Part shown: positions 17,573 to 26,391 of the stretch, piece by piece | Numbering within the stretch: the first letter of the stretch is position 1 | Layout of the letters: each line of letters opens with the position of its first letter | Origin: CBDHFN01 sp965262605 | GTDB taxonomy: Bacteria; Pseudomonadota; Alphaproteobacteria; JASGCL01 | DNA: 64,000 nt | Assembly (NCBI GenBank): GCA_965262605.1 | Contig: CBDHFN010000003.1 | Location: forward strand, 930,001-994,000 | Direction: 5' to 3' | Program-made: the position numbers and the translations under genes | Notes under the pieces: model-generated | What the model was told of the DNA's origin: nothing | The model's database searches: none | What the model saw: only the letters and a program-made list of their open reading frames with translations

Positions 17573-19072
17573 TTAATGTTCGGTTAAGGCTTTTTGACCG
17601 ATTCCACGGAACGGGTCAAGAAAATATTGCATGGCGGTTTTCGTTTTTCCTTTTAAAAACACCGTGACGGGCATACCCGGAATAATTTCTTTATTGGCAA
17701 TTTTCGCTAATTCTTCGTCAGAAATTGCCACCATCACGGTGTAATAACTTTCCATTCCTGCTAATCCCATTGCTTGGCTTGGTGCTTGGGGAGTTTGCGC
17801 ATCGGCGGATTTTGTAATTACCGTGCCGACTAAATATGGCACTTCCTTTTGTTGCAAGGTAATAAATTTAACTTCGCCAACTTGCCCAATTTTGACATTT
17901 TGAATATCATTGACGCGCACCTTAGTTTCTAAAATAAGCTTATCATTCGTGGGAACAATTTCCATAATCGGCGAGCTGGGCGGAATTACCCCGCCCAAAG
18001 TGTGAAATTTTAAGTTAATAATTTTGCCATCTTGGGGGGCTTTAATTTCGGTGCGGTCAATAATATCGGATACATTGCGCAATTCATCACGGGTTGCAAA
18101 AATTCTATCTTGCAGTTCTTGACGCAAGCCCGCATTTTTTTCACGACTTTCGCGTTCCAATTGCAATATTTGCTGTTTAGTTTCGCTTTGCGCAACTTTA
18201 GCCGATGCAATCGCGGATTCAATTTGCCCAATTTCCGCGTTTACTTGCGACGCTTGTTTTTGATTATTCATTAATTGGGTATTTTCAACCAGTTTTTTAG
18301 CAAATAATTTTTCAGTTCTATCAAGCTCTTCGGCAACTAATCTTTGCTCTTCTTTTTTACCTCTAAGGTTGCTTTCTAAACCGATAACTTGCTGTTGTAA
18401 TTGGGCGATTTTTTGATTCAGAATTAAGATTTGCCCTTTGCGTGATTGAATTTGCGCATTAAAAATCGCCGATTGCCCTTGAATAATTTCAGAAATTTTA
18501 GGGTCGTCTTTTTTATCCAGAAGCTCTTGGTCAAATATAATCGCATTTAAACCTTTGCTTTCAGCCATTAACCGATTAAAACTGGCTAAATCTGCGTAAT
18601 ATTTTGTGGTAATTTGTTCTTGCTGGATACGATTTTTAGTTTGTTCAAGAACCATTAAAACATCGCCTTGTTGCACTGCTTGCCCATCTTTTACTAAAAT
18701 TTCCTTGATAATGCCCCCTTCAAGATGTTGAATTATTTTGCGGTTGCTTTCCACGGTGACGGTGCCCGACGCAACTACGCCCTCTTCAAGCGGCGCCATA
18801 AACGCCCAAGTAAAAAAACCACCAATACAGACAAAAATCGTTAAACTGCCCATTTTCAGCCATTTATCTGGCGCGCTTAATTGTTTTTTTAAAAAATCTA
18901 TTTCTTCTTGGGTGCCACCACGCATCGTGCCGCTGGCTTTACCAATATCAAATTCCCCCAAATAATCGGTTGATTTATTAATATCACGATAAAAAAATAT
19001 AAATTTTTGCCAAAATCCCTTAGGCTTTGGGATTTCTACAATCGGTTTGATATTTATTGGGTTTTTAGACAT
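17573..19072 (-). CDS. HlyD-family type I secretion adaptor (membrane fusion protein)
   Basis: A 499-residue periplasmic adaptor. A cytoplasmic N-terminal arm is followed by a membrane helix at about residues 77-95 (LTIFVCIGGFFTWAFMAPL), the first lipoyl half (GGIIKEILVKDGQAVQQGD), a long coiled coil (residues about 190-330, rich in Gln, Glu and Lys), the second lipoyl half (RTEIKAPQDGKIINL) and the beta-barrel domain. The form matches PrtE/HlyD/LapC adaptors that bridge an ABC exporter and a TolC-like channel. Neither partner, nor an RTX substrate, is encoded nearby, so it is an orphan here. It leads the operon with the TerC and phosphatase genes. Confidence 0.9.
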   Translation of the reverse strand: MSKNPINIKPIVEIPKPKGFWQKFIFFYRDINKSTDYLGEFDIGKASGTMRGGTQEEIDFLKKQLSAPDKWLKMGSLTIFVCIGGFFTWAFMAPLEEGVVASGTVTVESNRKIIQHLEGGIIKEILVKDGQAVQQGDVLMVLEQTKNRIQQEQITTKYYADLASFNRLMAESKGLNAIIFDQELLDKKDDPKISEIIQGQSAIFNAQIQSRKGQILILNQKIAQLQQQVIGLESNLRGKKEEQRLVAEELDRTEKLFAKKLVENTQLMNNQKQASQVNAEIGQIESAIASAKVAQSETKQQILQLERESREKNAGLRQELQDRIFATRDELRNVSDIIDRTEIKAPQDGKIINLKFHTLGGVIPPSSPIMEIVPTNDKLILETKVRVNDIQNVKIGQVGEVKFITLQQKEVPYLVGTVITKSADAQTPQAPSQAMGLAGMESYYTVMVAISDEELAKIANKEIIPGMPVTVFLKGKTKTAMQYFLDPFRGIGQKALTEH

Positions 19073-19134
19073 TGTAATTTTTTATATATTGTTTGCATGA
19101 TGTTTTCAAGACTTATATTTTTAAAAATTACCAT

Positions 19135-19782
19135 TTAGAATGCAAAAATATTCGCGCCGTCTTGATATTTTTGCCAAGGCATCGCCGCATTTTCTGGATG
19201 CGGCATTAAACCGAACACACGCCCGTTTTCGCTGGTTATGCCTGCAATATCATTCAACGAACCATTGGGATTATTAGCATATTTTAGGGCAATCATGTTT
19301 TTATCTTGTAATTTTTTTAATGTATCCAAATCACATTGGTAATTACCCTCGCCATGGGCGATGGGGAAAAAACATTCTTGATTTTTTTGATATTTTTTTA
19401 AGAAAATATTATCGTTATTCATGATTTTAACTTTTTGCCAATCGCAAATAAACTGCATGTCTTTGTTGCGCGTCAGCATACCGGGCAAAAGCTTGGCTTC
19501 GCATAAAATTTGAAAACCATTGCATATACCCATAATCGGTATTTCGCGCTGTGCGGCGGCTTTAACTTCACGCATAATAACCGAATGCGCCGCCATGGCG
19601 CCAGTTCGCAAATAATCACCATATGCAAAACCACCGGGCAGATAAATTGCATCTAAATTACTGGGTAAAAAAGTTTCTTTGTGCCAAATTATTGAAATTT
19701 TATTAAAACCCGCTTGACGCAAGGCATCAGATAGGTCGTTTTCGCGATTCGTGCCGGGAAATTGAATGATGGCTGCGTGCAT
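19135..19782 (-). CDS. purQ: Phosphoribosylformylglycinamidine synthase, glutaminase subunit PurQ
   Basis: About 215 residues starting MHAAIIQFPGTNRENDL; the longer frame to 19815 lies inside purS. A class I glutamine amidotransferase that supplies ammonia to PurL in step four of purine synthesis. Visible features are PGGFAYGDYLRTGAMA, the nucleophile Cys in MGICNGFQIL near residue 86, and the His-Glu dyad in GLMPHPENAAMP near the C terminus. The start ATG shares one base with the purS stop (TAATG), the usual coupling. The catalytic PurL is not in the window. Confidence 0.95.
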   Translation of the reverse strand: MHAAIIQFPGTNRENDLSDALRQAGFNKISIIWHKETFLPSNLDAIYLPGGFAYGDYLRTGAMAAHSVIMREVKAAAQREIPIMGICNGFQILCEAKLLPGMLTRNKDMQFICDWQKVKIMNNDNIFLKKYQKNQECFFPIAHGEGNYQCDLDTLKKLQDKNMIALKYANNPNGSLNDIAGITSENGRVFGLMPHPENAAMPWQKYQDGANIFAF

Positions 19783-20018
19783 TATTTTACAATCTCGTAA
19801 TCTTCCATTATCCAATTCGCCAAAAGGTCATTTGCCATTTTTTTTACCAAATCATGGGCGATTATTTCATTATTTTCATTAATTTCAATTTCAATTAATT
19901 TGCCAACCCGAACTGATTGCACGGATTTATACCCCATATCGTTAAGCACCCCTAAGACAGCTGAACCTTGCGGGTCAAGGATATTTTCGCGCAATTTTAC
20001 CCATAATTTAATTTTCAT
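19782..20018 (-). CDS. purS: Phosphoribosylformylglycinamidine synthase subunit PurS
   Basis: A 78-residue protein with the PurS pattern: KLWVKLRENILDPQGSAVLGVLNDMGY at the N terminus (conserved 'DpqG.av...L..lGy'), then SVRVGKLIEIEI. PurS holds PurL and PurQ together in organisms with the small PurL, such as Alphaproteobacteria and Gram-positives. It overlaps purC by 11 bases and purQ by one, within tRNA-Leu / UPF0114 / purC / purS / purQ. Confidence 0.95.
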   Translation of the reverse strand: MKIKLWVKLRENILDPQGSAVLGVLNDMGYKSVQSVRVGKLIEIEINENNEIIAHDLVKKMANDLLANWIMEDYEIVK

Positions 20019-20781
20019 TGCTTATCTCGCTTTCGCTTGGAGAATTTGCTAAATTCATGTCAATCAAGATTCCCATGCGCTTGGCTATTTCTTGATAAGA
20101 TTCCATGACATTGCCTAAATCAAGCCTAAACCTGTCTTTGTCAAGTTTTTCATTGCTAACCTTATCCCATAAACGGCAACTATCTGGACTTATTTCATCG
20201 GCAAGCACGACACGCACTTCCCCAGTTTCGTCATAAATTCTGCCAAATTCTAATTTTAAATCCACTAAGCGAATACCGATTGCCCAAAACATGCCGCTTA
20301 AATAATCATTAATTCGTAATGCCAAGGATAAAATATCGTCAAGCTCTTGGGGGCTTGCCCAATTAAAGGCTGTAATATGCTCATCGGCAACCATCGGGTC
20401 GCCTAATTTATCGTCTTTAAGACAATATTCAACAATAGATCTTGGCAATCTTGTGCCTTCAACCAAACCCAGCCGTTTGACGATAGAGCCAGCCGCAAAA
20501 TTGCGGACAATAACTTCCAAAGGGATAATTTCCACGGCGCGAATCAGTTGTTCACGCGCTGAAATTCGCTTAATAAAATGGGTTGTAATGCCCATTTCAT
20601 GCAAAGATAGCATTATTTGTTCGGATATAAGATTGTTAATAATGCCTTTGCCGCGCATTTCGGCTTTTTTTATGCCGTTAAAGGCAGTAAAACTATCTTT
20701 GAAATATTGCACAAATGTGCCGGGTTCTGGTCCTTCAAATAAAGTTTTGGCTTTACCATCGTAAATTTGTCGTAATTTCAT
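20008..20781 (-). CDS. purC: SAICAR synthetase PurC
   Basis: A 257-residue enzyme that joins CAIR and aspartate using ATP (step seven of purine synthesis). It starts with the signature IYDGKAKTLFEGPEPGT, and contains KDSFTAFNG, PLEVIVRNFAAGSIVKR and VDLKLEFGRI...VLADEISPDSCRLWD, all conserved in PurC. Length is normal. Its start overlaps the UPF0114 gene stop by 4 bases and its end overlaps purS by 11, so all are on one message. Confidence 0.96.
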   Translation of the reverse strand: MKLRQIYDGKAKTLFEGPEPGTFVQYFKDSFTAFNGIKKAEMRGKGIINNLISEQIMLSLHEMGITTHFIKRISAREQLIRAVEIIPLEVIVRNFAAGSIVKRLGLVEGTRLPRSIVEYCLKDDKLGDPMVADEHITAFNWASPQELDDILSLALRINDYLSGMFWAIGIRLVDLKLEFGRIYDETGEVRVVLADEISPDSCRLWDKVSNEKLDKDRFRLDLGNVMESYQEIAKRMGILIDMNLANSPSESEISNEN

Positions 20782-21287
20782 TCGTGATCCTTTTTATGGC
20801 TTAGCGTTTCAATGTAAGCGATAATTAACGCAGAAATTAAAAATACGCAATGAATTATTGTGCGCCAAATTAAAGTTTTTTCCGACAAATCATCGGATTT
20901 AAAAAAATCAATTAATAATTCCACCGAAGTAATGCTGACGATAGCGGAGGCTAATTTAACCTTTAACACGCCCGCATTAATGGTTGAAAGCCAATCTGGG
21001 CGGTCTTTATGTTCATCTAAATTTAACTTAGAAATAAAAGTTTGCCAACCACCAACAACCACCACAAAAATTAAATTGGAAACCATCACAGCATCAATTA
21101 ATGCCAAAGTTTTGATAATTATATCGTGGGAATTAATATCGTTAAGGCTAAGGATTAAGTGCCATAATTCTTCAATAAATAAAATTATATAGGCGACTAA
21201 AGCAATAATTAAGCCAATATATAAGGGGGCTTGCAACCATCTTGATGCGAATACTATTTTTTCAATGTTGTTTTCTAATTTGCTCAT
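20778..21287 (-). CDS. UPF0114 (YqhA-type) membrane protein
   Basis: A 169-residue inner-membrane protein of the YqhA/TIGR00645 family. Typical blocks are ASRWLQAPLYIGLIIAL at residues 14-30, IDAVMVSNLIFVVVVGGWQTF near 90 and LKVKLASAIVSITSVELL near 115. Four hydrophobic helices are apparent. Function is unknown. It is first among the protein genes of the purine operon, and starts 19 bases after the encoded CCA end of tRNA-Leu, with an AAGAGG ribosome site. Confidence 0.88.
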   Translation of the reverse strand: MSKLENNIEKIVFASRWLQAPLYIGLIIALVAYIILFIEELWHLILSLNDINSHDIIIKTLALIDAVMVSNLIFVVVVGGWQTFISKLNLDEHKDRPDWLSTINAGVLKVKLASAIVSITSVELLIDFFKSDDLSEKTLIWRTIIHCVFLISALIIAYIETLSHKKDHE

Positions 21288-21306
21288 TATTGCCTCTTGA
21301 TAAATT

Positions 21307-21392
21307 TGGTGCGGTAAAAAAGACTCGAACTTTCACGATGTTGCCATCACAGCGACCTCAACGCTGCGCGTCTACCATTCCGCCATTACCGC
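21307..21392 (-). tRNA. tRNA-Leu (anticodon GAG)
   Basis: On the minus strand: acceptor GCGGTAA pairs with TTACCGC, D-loop TGGTAGACGC, anticodon arm CAGCG-TTGAGGT-CGCTG giving GAG, a class II variable arm, and a T-arm with GTTCGAGTC. Discriminator A and CCA are encoded (21310-21307). It directly precedes the UPF0114-purCSQ genes on the same strand. Confidence 0.95.
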
Positions 21393-21401
21393 ATTGCCTA
21401 A

Positions 21402-21430
21402 TTAATAGATATAATCGTTCATTAAGTCAA
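21402..21430 (-). promoter_or_regulatory. Sigma70-like promoter of tRNA-Leu and the purine operon
   Basis: On the minus strand: -35 TTGACT (21430-21425), 17-base spacer, -10 TATTAA (21407-21402). The expected start lies about 4 bases before the tRNA 5' end. No other good promoter is visible in the 19-base gap between the tRNA and the UPF0114 gene. Confidence 0.65.
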
Positions 21431-21524
21431 CTATATAATTTTTATTTATACCTTGTTTTTGTTCATATTTTATTCATAAATATTCGGTATTATCATAATA
21501 CATTAAATAAAAAAGGAGTTCTTA

Positions 21525-21785
21525 ATGTCAAAAAAATATTTATTATTAGTGCCCATGATGGTTATCGCAACGCAAGCTTGGGCAACAGGCAAAAATATAA
21601 ATTGCAAAGTGCCAGATTCCGAAAAGCAACCCATTGAAGCATTGCAAAAAAAATTAGAAGCCAAAGGCTGGAAAGTTAATAAAATTAAGGTTGACAATGG
21701 CTGTTATGAAACATATGCTATTGATGAAAAGGGCAAAAAAGTGGAAGTTTATTTTGACCCAAAAACTTTAGAAGAAGCAAAATAA
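21525..21785 (+). CDS. Small secreted PepSY-type protein
   Basis: 86 residues. Residues 1-20 form a signal peptide ending AWA (MSKKYLLLVPMMVIATQAWA). The mature part has one PepSY-like unit: IEALQKKLEAKGWKVNKIKVDNGCYETYAIDEKGKKVEVYFDP, matching the PF13670 pattern of a helix, 'G..v..ie...gcYEv...d..G..ve...dp'. Two Cys could form a disulfide. It is followed 2 bases later by a cytochrome b561 gene, an arrangement common for PepSY/b561 pairs. It may be a heme- or peptide-related periplasmic partner; role unproven. AAGGAG precedes the start. Confidence 0.8.
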   Translation: MSKKYLLLVPMMVIATQAWATGKNINCKVPDSEKQPIEALQKKLEAKGWKVNKIKVDNGCYETYAIDEKGKKVEVYFDPKTLEEAK

Positions 21786-21787
21786 TA

Positions 21788-22297
21788 ATGATTAAAGTCT
21801 GGGATATTTTTGTCAGAATATTTCATTGGTTGTTCGCAACCTGCATCGTCATGGAATTTTTCAATGACGATTTTATGGAATTTCATACAATTATAGGATA
21901 TTTCGTTGGCATATTATTGGTATTGCGCATAATTTGGGGCTTTATTGGTTCAAAATATGCAAGATTTTCACAATTTTATGCCAGCCCCAGTAATATTATC
22001 GCGTATTTACGCGATATTTTGCAACACCGCGAAGCGCGTTATATTGGGCATAATCCCGCTGGTTTTGCCATGGTGATGGCGTTAATTTTAGTCGTTGGTT
22101 ATATAAGTATCACGGGCGTGTTTATGAGTTTTGATGAATATTGGGGCAATGAATTTTTGGAAGTTTCGCATGGTATCGCCACAGAAATATTATTGATTTT
22201 GATTATTGGGCATATTTCTGGCGTGATTTTAGCGTCCGTTCGCCATAAAGAAAATCTTGTCAAAGCGATGATAAATGGGTTTAAAAAACTAAAATAA
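21788..22297 (+). CDS. Cytochrome b561-family membrane protein
   Basis: A 169-residue di-heme membrane cytochrome of bacterial b561/hydrogenase-cytochrome-b type. Four helices and candidate heme-ligand His residues are visible: RIFHWLF (residue 13), FHTIIGYFVG (33), VSHGIATEIL (about 128) and IGHISGVIL (about 140). WDIFVRIFHW at the N terminus is the family start. It transfers electrons across the membrane between the quinone pool and a partner, perhaps the PepSY protein encoded just upstream. It ends one base before a convergent ispA gene. Confidence 0.87.
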   Translation: MIKVWDIFVRIFHWLFATCIVMEFFNDDFMEFHTIIGYFVGILLVLRIIWGFIGSKYARFSQFYASPSNIIAYLRDILQHREARYIGHNPAGFAMVMALILVVGYISITGVFMSFDEYWGNEFLEVSHGIATEILLILIIGHISGVILASVRHKENLVKAMINGFKKLK

Positions 22298-23191
22298 TTA
22301 TTTGTCGCGCACAAAAATATATTCGCATAAAAGCCGTAAATTTTGCGATTTATCGCCAAAATGCCCAAGAATTTTATGAATTTCGGCTTGAATTTTCGTA
22401 ATTTCAATTTTTGTTTGCTCCAGCCCCATTTTTTGCACCAAAGAAATTTTATCTTGTTTATAATCTTTTTGTGCGCTTTTGCCCATTTTTTCAGAATCGC
22501 CGTATATATCTAATAAATCATCGGAAATTTGAAATAATACGCCAAATAAACTGCCAAATTCTTGCAAATAATCTTGTTGCAAACGGCTTGCCCCGCCCAA
22601 TTTTGCCCCTGCCCAGCAAGCATAAGCCAATAATGCCCCGGTTTTTAAGCCTTGCATTTCTTTAATTTCGCTTATCGTCCAAAGCTCTTTATTTGGCGAC
22701 ATATCGCGCGCTTGCCCTTCAACCATGCGGAAAGAATTTTTGGATAATTCAAGCATATATTCGGTTAAGCCGTGCCTTGCCAATAAATAAAAAGCCCAAG
22801 TCAGCAAGCCATCGCCCGCCAAAATCGCGCTCCATTCATTAAATTTTTTATGGGTGGTTGGCTTGCCACGGCGAAAATCATCATTATCCATGGCGGGTAA
22901 ATCATCGTGAATCAAGGAATAACAATGTATCATTTCTAACGAAGCGGCAACGGCAAAATATTGTGGTTCTTTGGTTAAATCATATTGAAAAATTTTGCAA
23001 GATTCTAGCACCAAAAAAGGGCGAATTCGCTTGCCACCATTTAATACGCCATAGCGCATGGCATCAGCCAAAGATGAAATATTATCGCTTTGCGGTAAAA
23101 AATCTTGCATATATTCGTTCAATTGCAAAGCAACTTCGCCCATTTTAGAAAGCAAAATTTCGTATTTTTCATAATCTGATTGATTCATCAT
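22298..23191 (-). CDS. ispA: Polyprenyl synthetase, farnesyl/geranyl diphosphate synthase type
   Basis: A 297-residue prenyltransferase that condenses isopentenyl diphosphate with allylic diphosphates. Features are GGKRIRPFLVLE near residue 51, the first Asp-rich motif HDDLPAMDNDDFRRGKPTTHKKF near 94 (DDxxxxDxxD-type insertion typical of bacterial FPP synthases) and the second, FQISDDLLDIYGD, near 217. Two Met codons begin the frame; either could be used. It ends one base from the convergent b561 gene and starts 3 bases after the murC stop, so murC and ispA are on one transcript. Confidence 0.93.
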   Translation of the reverse strand: MMNQSDYEKYEILLSKMGEVALQLNEYMQDFLPQSDNISSLADAMRYGVLNGGKRIRPFLVLESCKIFQYDLTKEPQYFAVAASLEMIHCYSLIHDDLPAMDNDDFRRGKPTTHKKFNEWSAILAGDGLLTWAFYLLARHGLTEYMLELSKNSFRMVEGQARDMSPNKELWTISEIKEMQGLKTGALLAYACWAGAKLGGASRLQQDYLQEFGSLFGVLFQISDDLLDIYGDSEKMGKSAQKDYKQDKISLVQKMGLEQTKIEITKIQAEIHKILGHFGDKSQNLRLLCEYIFVRDK

Positions 23192-23194
23192 GTA

Positions 23195-24604
23195 TTATTT
23201 TTCCCAAATTTTTTGCAACTTATCAGGTAAATCATATGCCCATTTGGTAATATCACCCGCGCCTAAACATACGACAATATCACCGCTTTTGGCGATATTG
23301 GCGATTAATTGCGGTAATTCGTTGGCTGATGCTAATTTTTGCGCTTGGCGAAAGCCATGTTGCTTGATACCATCAACCAATTTATCAGAATTACAATCAA
23401 TTATCGGCGATTCGCCCGCGGCATATACATCGGCGATGATAATTTCATCGGCTTGATGAAAGCAACCGCAAAATTCCGTGAATAAATCGCGTAATCTTGT
23501 ATATCGGTGCGGCTGCATGACGGCGATTATCCGCCCCTTAGTGCAACTGCGCGCCGCGGCAAGCACGGCTTGAATTTCAACGGGGTGATGCCCATAATCA
23601 TCAATAATTTTGACATTATTAACAATGCCCGTTGTCGTGAATCGCCGTTTAACCCCGCTAAAATTTGCCAAGGCTCGCTTGATAATATCCCATGAAATGC
23701 CAATTTCCCGCGCAACTGCGATAGTTGCCGTGGCATTTTTAATATTATGTTCGCCAAACATTGGAATAAAAATATCATCAATTATTTCATCTGGTTCATT
23801 GGCAATTTGCCGTTTTATTGAAAAAACATTGCCCAATTCCGTGGTGGTAATGTTATACGCGCGCACTTGCGCGCCCGCGCTAAAGCCATATGAAATAATT
23901 TTGCGCCCATCAATTTCTGCAATTAATTTTTGCACGATGGGGTGGTCTAAACATAACACGGCAAAGCCATAAAAGGGCACATTCATGACAAATTGCTTGA
24001 AAGCTTTGACAATATTTTCAAAATTGCCATAATGGTCTAAATGTTCGGCATCAATATTGGTGATGACTGCCACAGTGGAAGGGTATTTAAGAAAAGTTCC
24101 GTCCGATTCGTCAGCTTCGGCGACAAGCCAATCGCCATTGCCTAATTTCGCATTCGTGGCATAGCTGTTTATTATGCCCCCATTAATAATGGTCGGGTCA
24201 AGATTTGCTTCAACCAACAAATGCGCAATTAACGAAGTTGTCGTTGTCTTGCCATGCGTGCCACCCACCGAAATTGCCCATTTAAATCGCATTAATTCGG
24301 CTAACATATCGGCGCGTCTGATAATGGGTAAGCCTTGTTTTTGGGCGGCAATAAGTTCAGGGTTATCTGCCTTAACTGCCGAAGAAATTACAATAGTATC
24401 AATATTCACAATATTTTGCGCATCATGCCCAATGAAAACTTTAATTCCCATGGCTTGCAAGCGTTTAACATTTGCGCCATCGGCAATATCCGAACCGCTG
24501 ACGGGAATGGCTAATTGATGCAACACTTCGGCAATGCCCGACATGCCAATACCACCAATACCAATAAAATGGATTGTGCCTAATTTGCGTGGTGATTTAA
24601 TCAT
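23195..24604 (-). CDS. murC: UDP-N-acetylmuramate--L-alanine ligase MurC
   Basis: A 469-residue Mur ligase adding L-Ala to UDP-MurNAc in peptidoglycan synthesis. The N-terminal Rossmann motif is FIGIGGIGMSGIAEVL, the ATP-binding P-loop SVGGTHGKTTTTSLIAHLL near residue 108, then ADESDGTFL and the ligase-domain DDYGHHPVEI. Length is standard. No other mur genes are adjacent: upstream on the same strand is tRNA-Gly, downstream ispA. The ribosome site is AAAGGA before the ATG. Confidence 0.96.
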   Translation of the reverse strand: MIKSPRKLGTIHFIGIGGIGMSGIAEVLHQLAIPVSGSDIADGANVKRLQAMGIKVFIGHDAQNIVNIDTIVISSAVKADNPELIAAQKQGLPIIRRADMLAELMRFKWAISVGGTHGKTTTTSLIAHLLVEANLDPTIINGGIINSYATNAKLGNGDWLVAEADESDGTFLKYPSTVAVITNIDAEHLDHYGNFENIVKAFKQFVMNVPFYGFAVLCLDHPIVQKLIAEIDGRKIISYGFSAGAQVRAYNITTTELGNVFSIKRQIANEPDEIIDDIFIPMFGEHNIKNATATIAVAREIGISWDIIKRALANFSGVKRRFTTTGIVNNVKIIDDYGHHPVEIQAVLAAARSCTKGRIIAVMQPHRYTRLRDLFTEFCGCFHQADEIIIADVYAAGESPIIDCNSDKLVDGIKQHGFRQAQKLASANELPQLIANIAKSGDIVVCLGAGDITKWAYDLPDKLQKIWEK

Positions 24605-24716
24605 AGTTTTCCTTTCAACTTATTTTTAATATTAAAATAAATTGATTCTTGGAATAATAAAGTGATATTTTATTTTTTTTTGAAATTTTCGTTGCGCCAA
24701 ATTTACCTAAGAAATT

Positions 24717-24791
<75 letters not shown>

Positions 24792-25095
24792 GTTAATCAT
24801 TTATCACGATTAATAATAAAAGTTTGTTGCACTAAGCTTTTTATTTGCACTAATCGGTTAAAAACACCCTCAAAATGCTCATTTACTATTTGTAAACTGC
24901 GCTTTTTCGTATGTTTTTGCCCTCTATTGCTTTATAAAACTTCTTAATGCGGCAAACTTTAATAATATCGTAATAGCAAATTAAAAAAATAAAGCAAGCT
25001 TTTTTTTAAATTATTTTAGTATTAGAATATCTTGATTGACATTAGGCGTGAATCCATTAAACTAAGAATGAAATCATTATAATTATGGAGTAATT
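24792..25095. other. 304-bp gene-free interval between tRNA-Gly and purA
   Basis: No open frame of note. It contains a direct repeat TTGCACTAA at 24827-24835 and 24845-24853, a short inverted repeat TTTAC (24882-24886) / GTAAA (24892-24896), a long AT-rich stretch and, at the right end, the purA promoter. The middle (about 24855-24960) has a mixed composition unlike the AT-rich flanks and looks like an ordered but non-coding sequence. I cannot assign it. Confidence 0.6.
25036..25063 (+). promoter_or_regulatory. Sigma70-like promoter of purA
   Basis: A perfect -35 TTGACA (25036-25041), 16-base spacer and TAAACT (25058-25063), about 33 bases before the purA start. A GGAGT ribosome site follows at 25087. 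Confidence 0.5.
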
Positions 25096-26391
25096 ATGCC
25101 AAATGTTATGGTCATCGGCGCACAATGGGGCGACGAAGGAAAAGGTAAAATTGTTGACTGGTTATCGGCACGCGCCGATTGCGTGGTGCGGTTTCAAGGC
25201 GGACATAATGCTGGTCATACCTTAGTTATTGATGGTAAGGTTTATAAATTATCGCTTTTGCCATCGGGTATTGTGCGGGCGGGAAAACGCTCTATCATTG
25301 GTAATGGCGTGGTTGTTGATCCCTTTGCATTGTTAAATGAAATTGAAAAATTGCGGGCGCAAGGCGTGGAAATTAATGCGCAAAATTTAGCCATTGCGGA
25401 AAATGCCGTCATGATTATTCCTTTGCACCCCTTAGTTGATATGGCGCGTGAAAAAGCCAAGGGCGATAAAAAAATTGGCACAACGGGGCGTGGCATTGGT
25501 CCAGCTTACGAAGATAAAGTTGCAAGACGCGCTGTGCGCATGTGTGATTTAATGGATAAAGAATATTTTAGCGAAAGATTGCGCGGATTATATGAATATC
25601 ACCAAGTATTTTTAACTTCGGCGGGTGTGGAATTTCCCAGTTTTGATGAATTATTGGCGCAAATAATGGCAATTGCCGATAAAATTATTCCTTTTATTCA
25701 GCCAGTATGGCGCGAATTGGCTCAATATCATCACCAGCATAAAAAAATCTTATTTGAAGGCGCACAAGGCATTTTATTGGATGTTGACCACGGCACATAT
25801 CCATTTGTTACTTCGTCCAATACCGCCACGGCGCAAGCCATCACGGGTTCGGGCTTGGGTTCGGCTTTAAGGCAGAATTTTTGTTTGGGTATTACCAAAG
25901 CTTACACGACAAGGGTTGGTTCGGGACCTTTTCCATCAGAATTATTTGATGAAATCGGCGAACGAATCGGCACAATTGGCAAAGAATTTGGCACAGTGAC
26001 TGGGCGCAAACGGCGCGTTGGCTGGTTTGATGCGGTTTTAGTGCGTCAAACCGGGCAAATAGCCGGAATTAACGGCATGGCTTTGACAAAATTAGATGTT
26101 TTAGATGGTTTGCAAGAAATTAAAATTTGCGTTGGCTATGACATTAATGGTAAAAAATATGATTATTTGCCTGCATCACCCAATTTGCAAGCCCAAGCTA
26201 AACCAATTTATGAAACTATGGCGGGTTGGCAAGAATCCACGCAAGGTGTGCGCTCGTTTGCGCAATTACCCGCAAGGGCAGTGAAATATATCATGCGTAT
26301 TCAAGAATTAACCCAAATTCAACTAAGCCTATTGTCAACTTCACCAGAGCGCGAGGATACAATTTTATTAAGGGATCCATTTAATGACTAA
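25096..26391 (+). CDS. purA: Adenylosuccinate synthetase PurA
   Basis: A 431-residue enzyme joining IMP and aspartate with GTP to form adenylosuccinate, the first step to AMP. The GTP-binding start is IGAQWGDEGKGKIVDWLS (residues 6-23). QGGHNAGHT, GTTGRGIGPAYEDK, LFEGAQGILLDVDHGTYPFVTSSN and the Arg-rich TVTGRKRRVGWFDAV follow, all conserved. The end overlaps the mrp start by 8 bases, so both genes are translated from one message. Other pur genes lie 4 kb away on the other strand. Confidence 0.97.
   Translation: MPNVMVIGAQWGDEGKGKIVDWLSARADCVVRFQGGHNAGHTLVIDGKVYKLSLLPSGIVRAGKRSIIGNGVVVDPFALLNEIEKLRAQGVEINAQNLAIAENAVMIIPLHPLVDMAREKAKGDKKIGTTGRGIGPAYEDKVARRAVRMCDLMDKEYFSERLRGLYEYHQVFLTSAGVEFPSFDELLAQIMAIADKIIPFIQPVWRELAQYHHQHKKILFEGAQGILLDVDHGTYPFVTSSNTATAQAITGSGLGSALRQNFCLGITKAYTTRVGSGPFPSELFDEIGERIGTIGKEFGTVTGRKRRVGWFDAVLVRQTGQIAGINGMALTKLDVLDGLQEIKICVGYDINGKKYDYLPASPNLQAQAKPIYETMAGWQESTQGVRSFAQLPARAVKYIMRIQELTQIQLSLLSTSPEREDTILLRDPFND

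Noticed and set aside
23610..23972. Plus-strand 120-residue ORF inside murC
   Set aside because: It lies wholly within a conserved gene and has no recognisable features.
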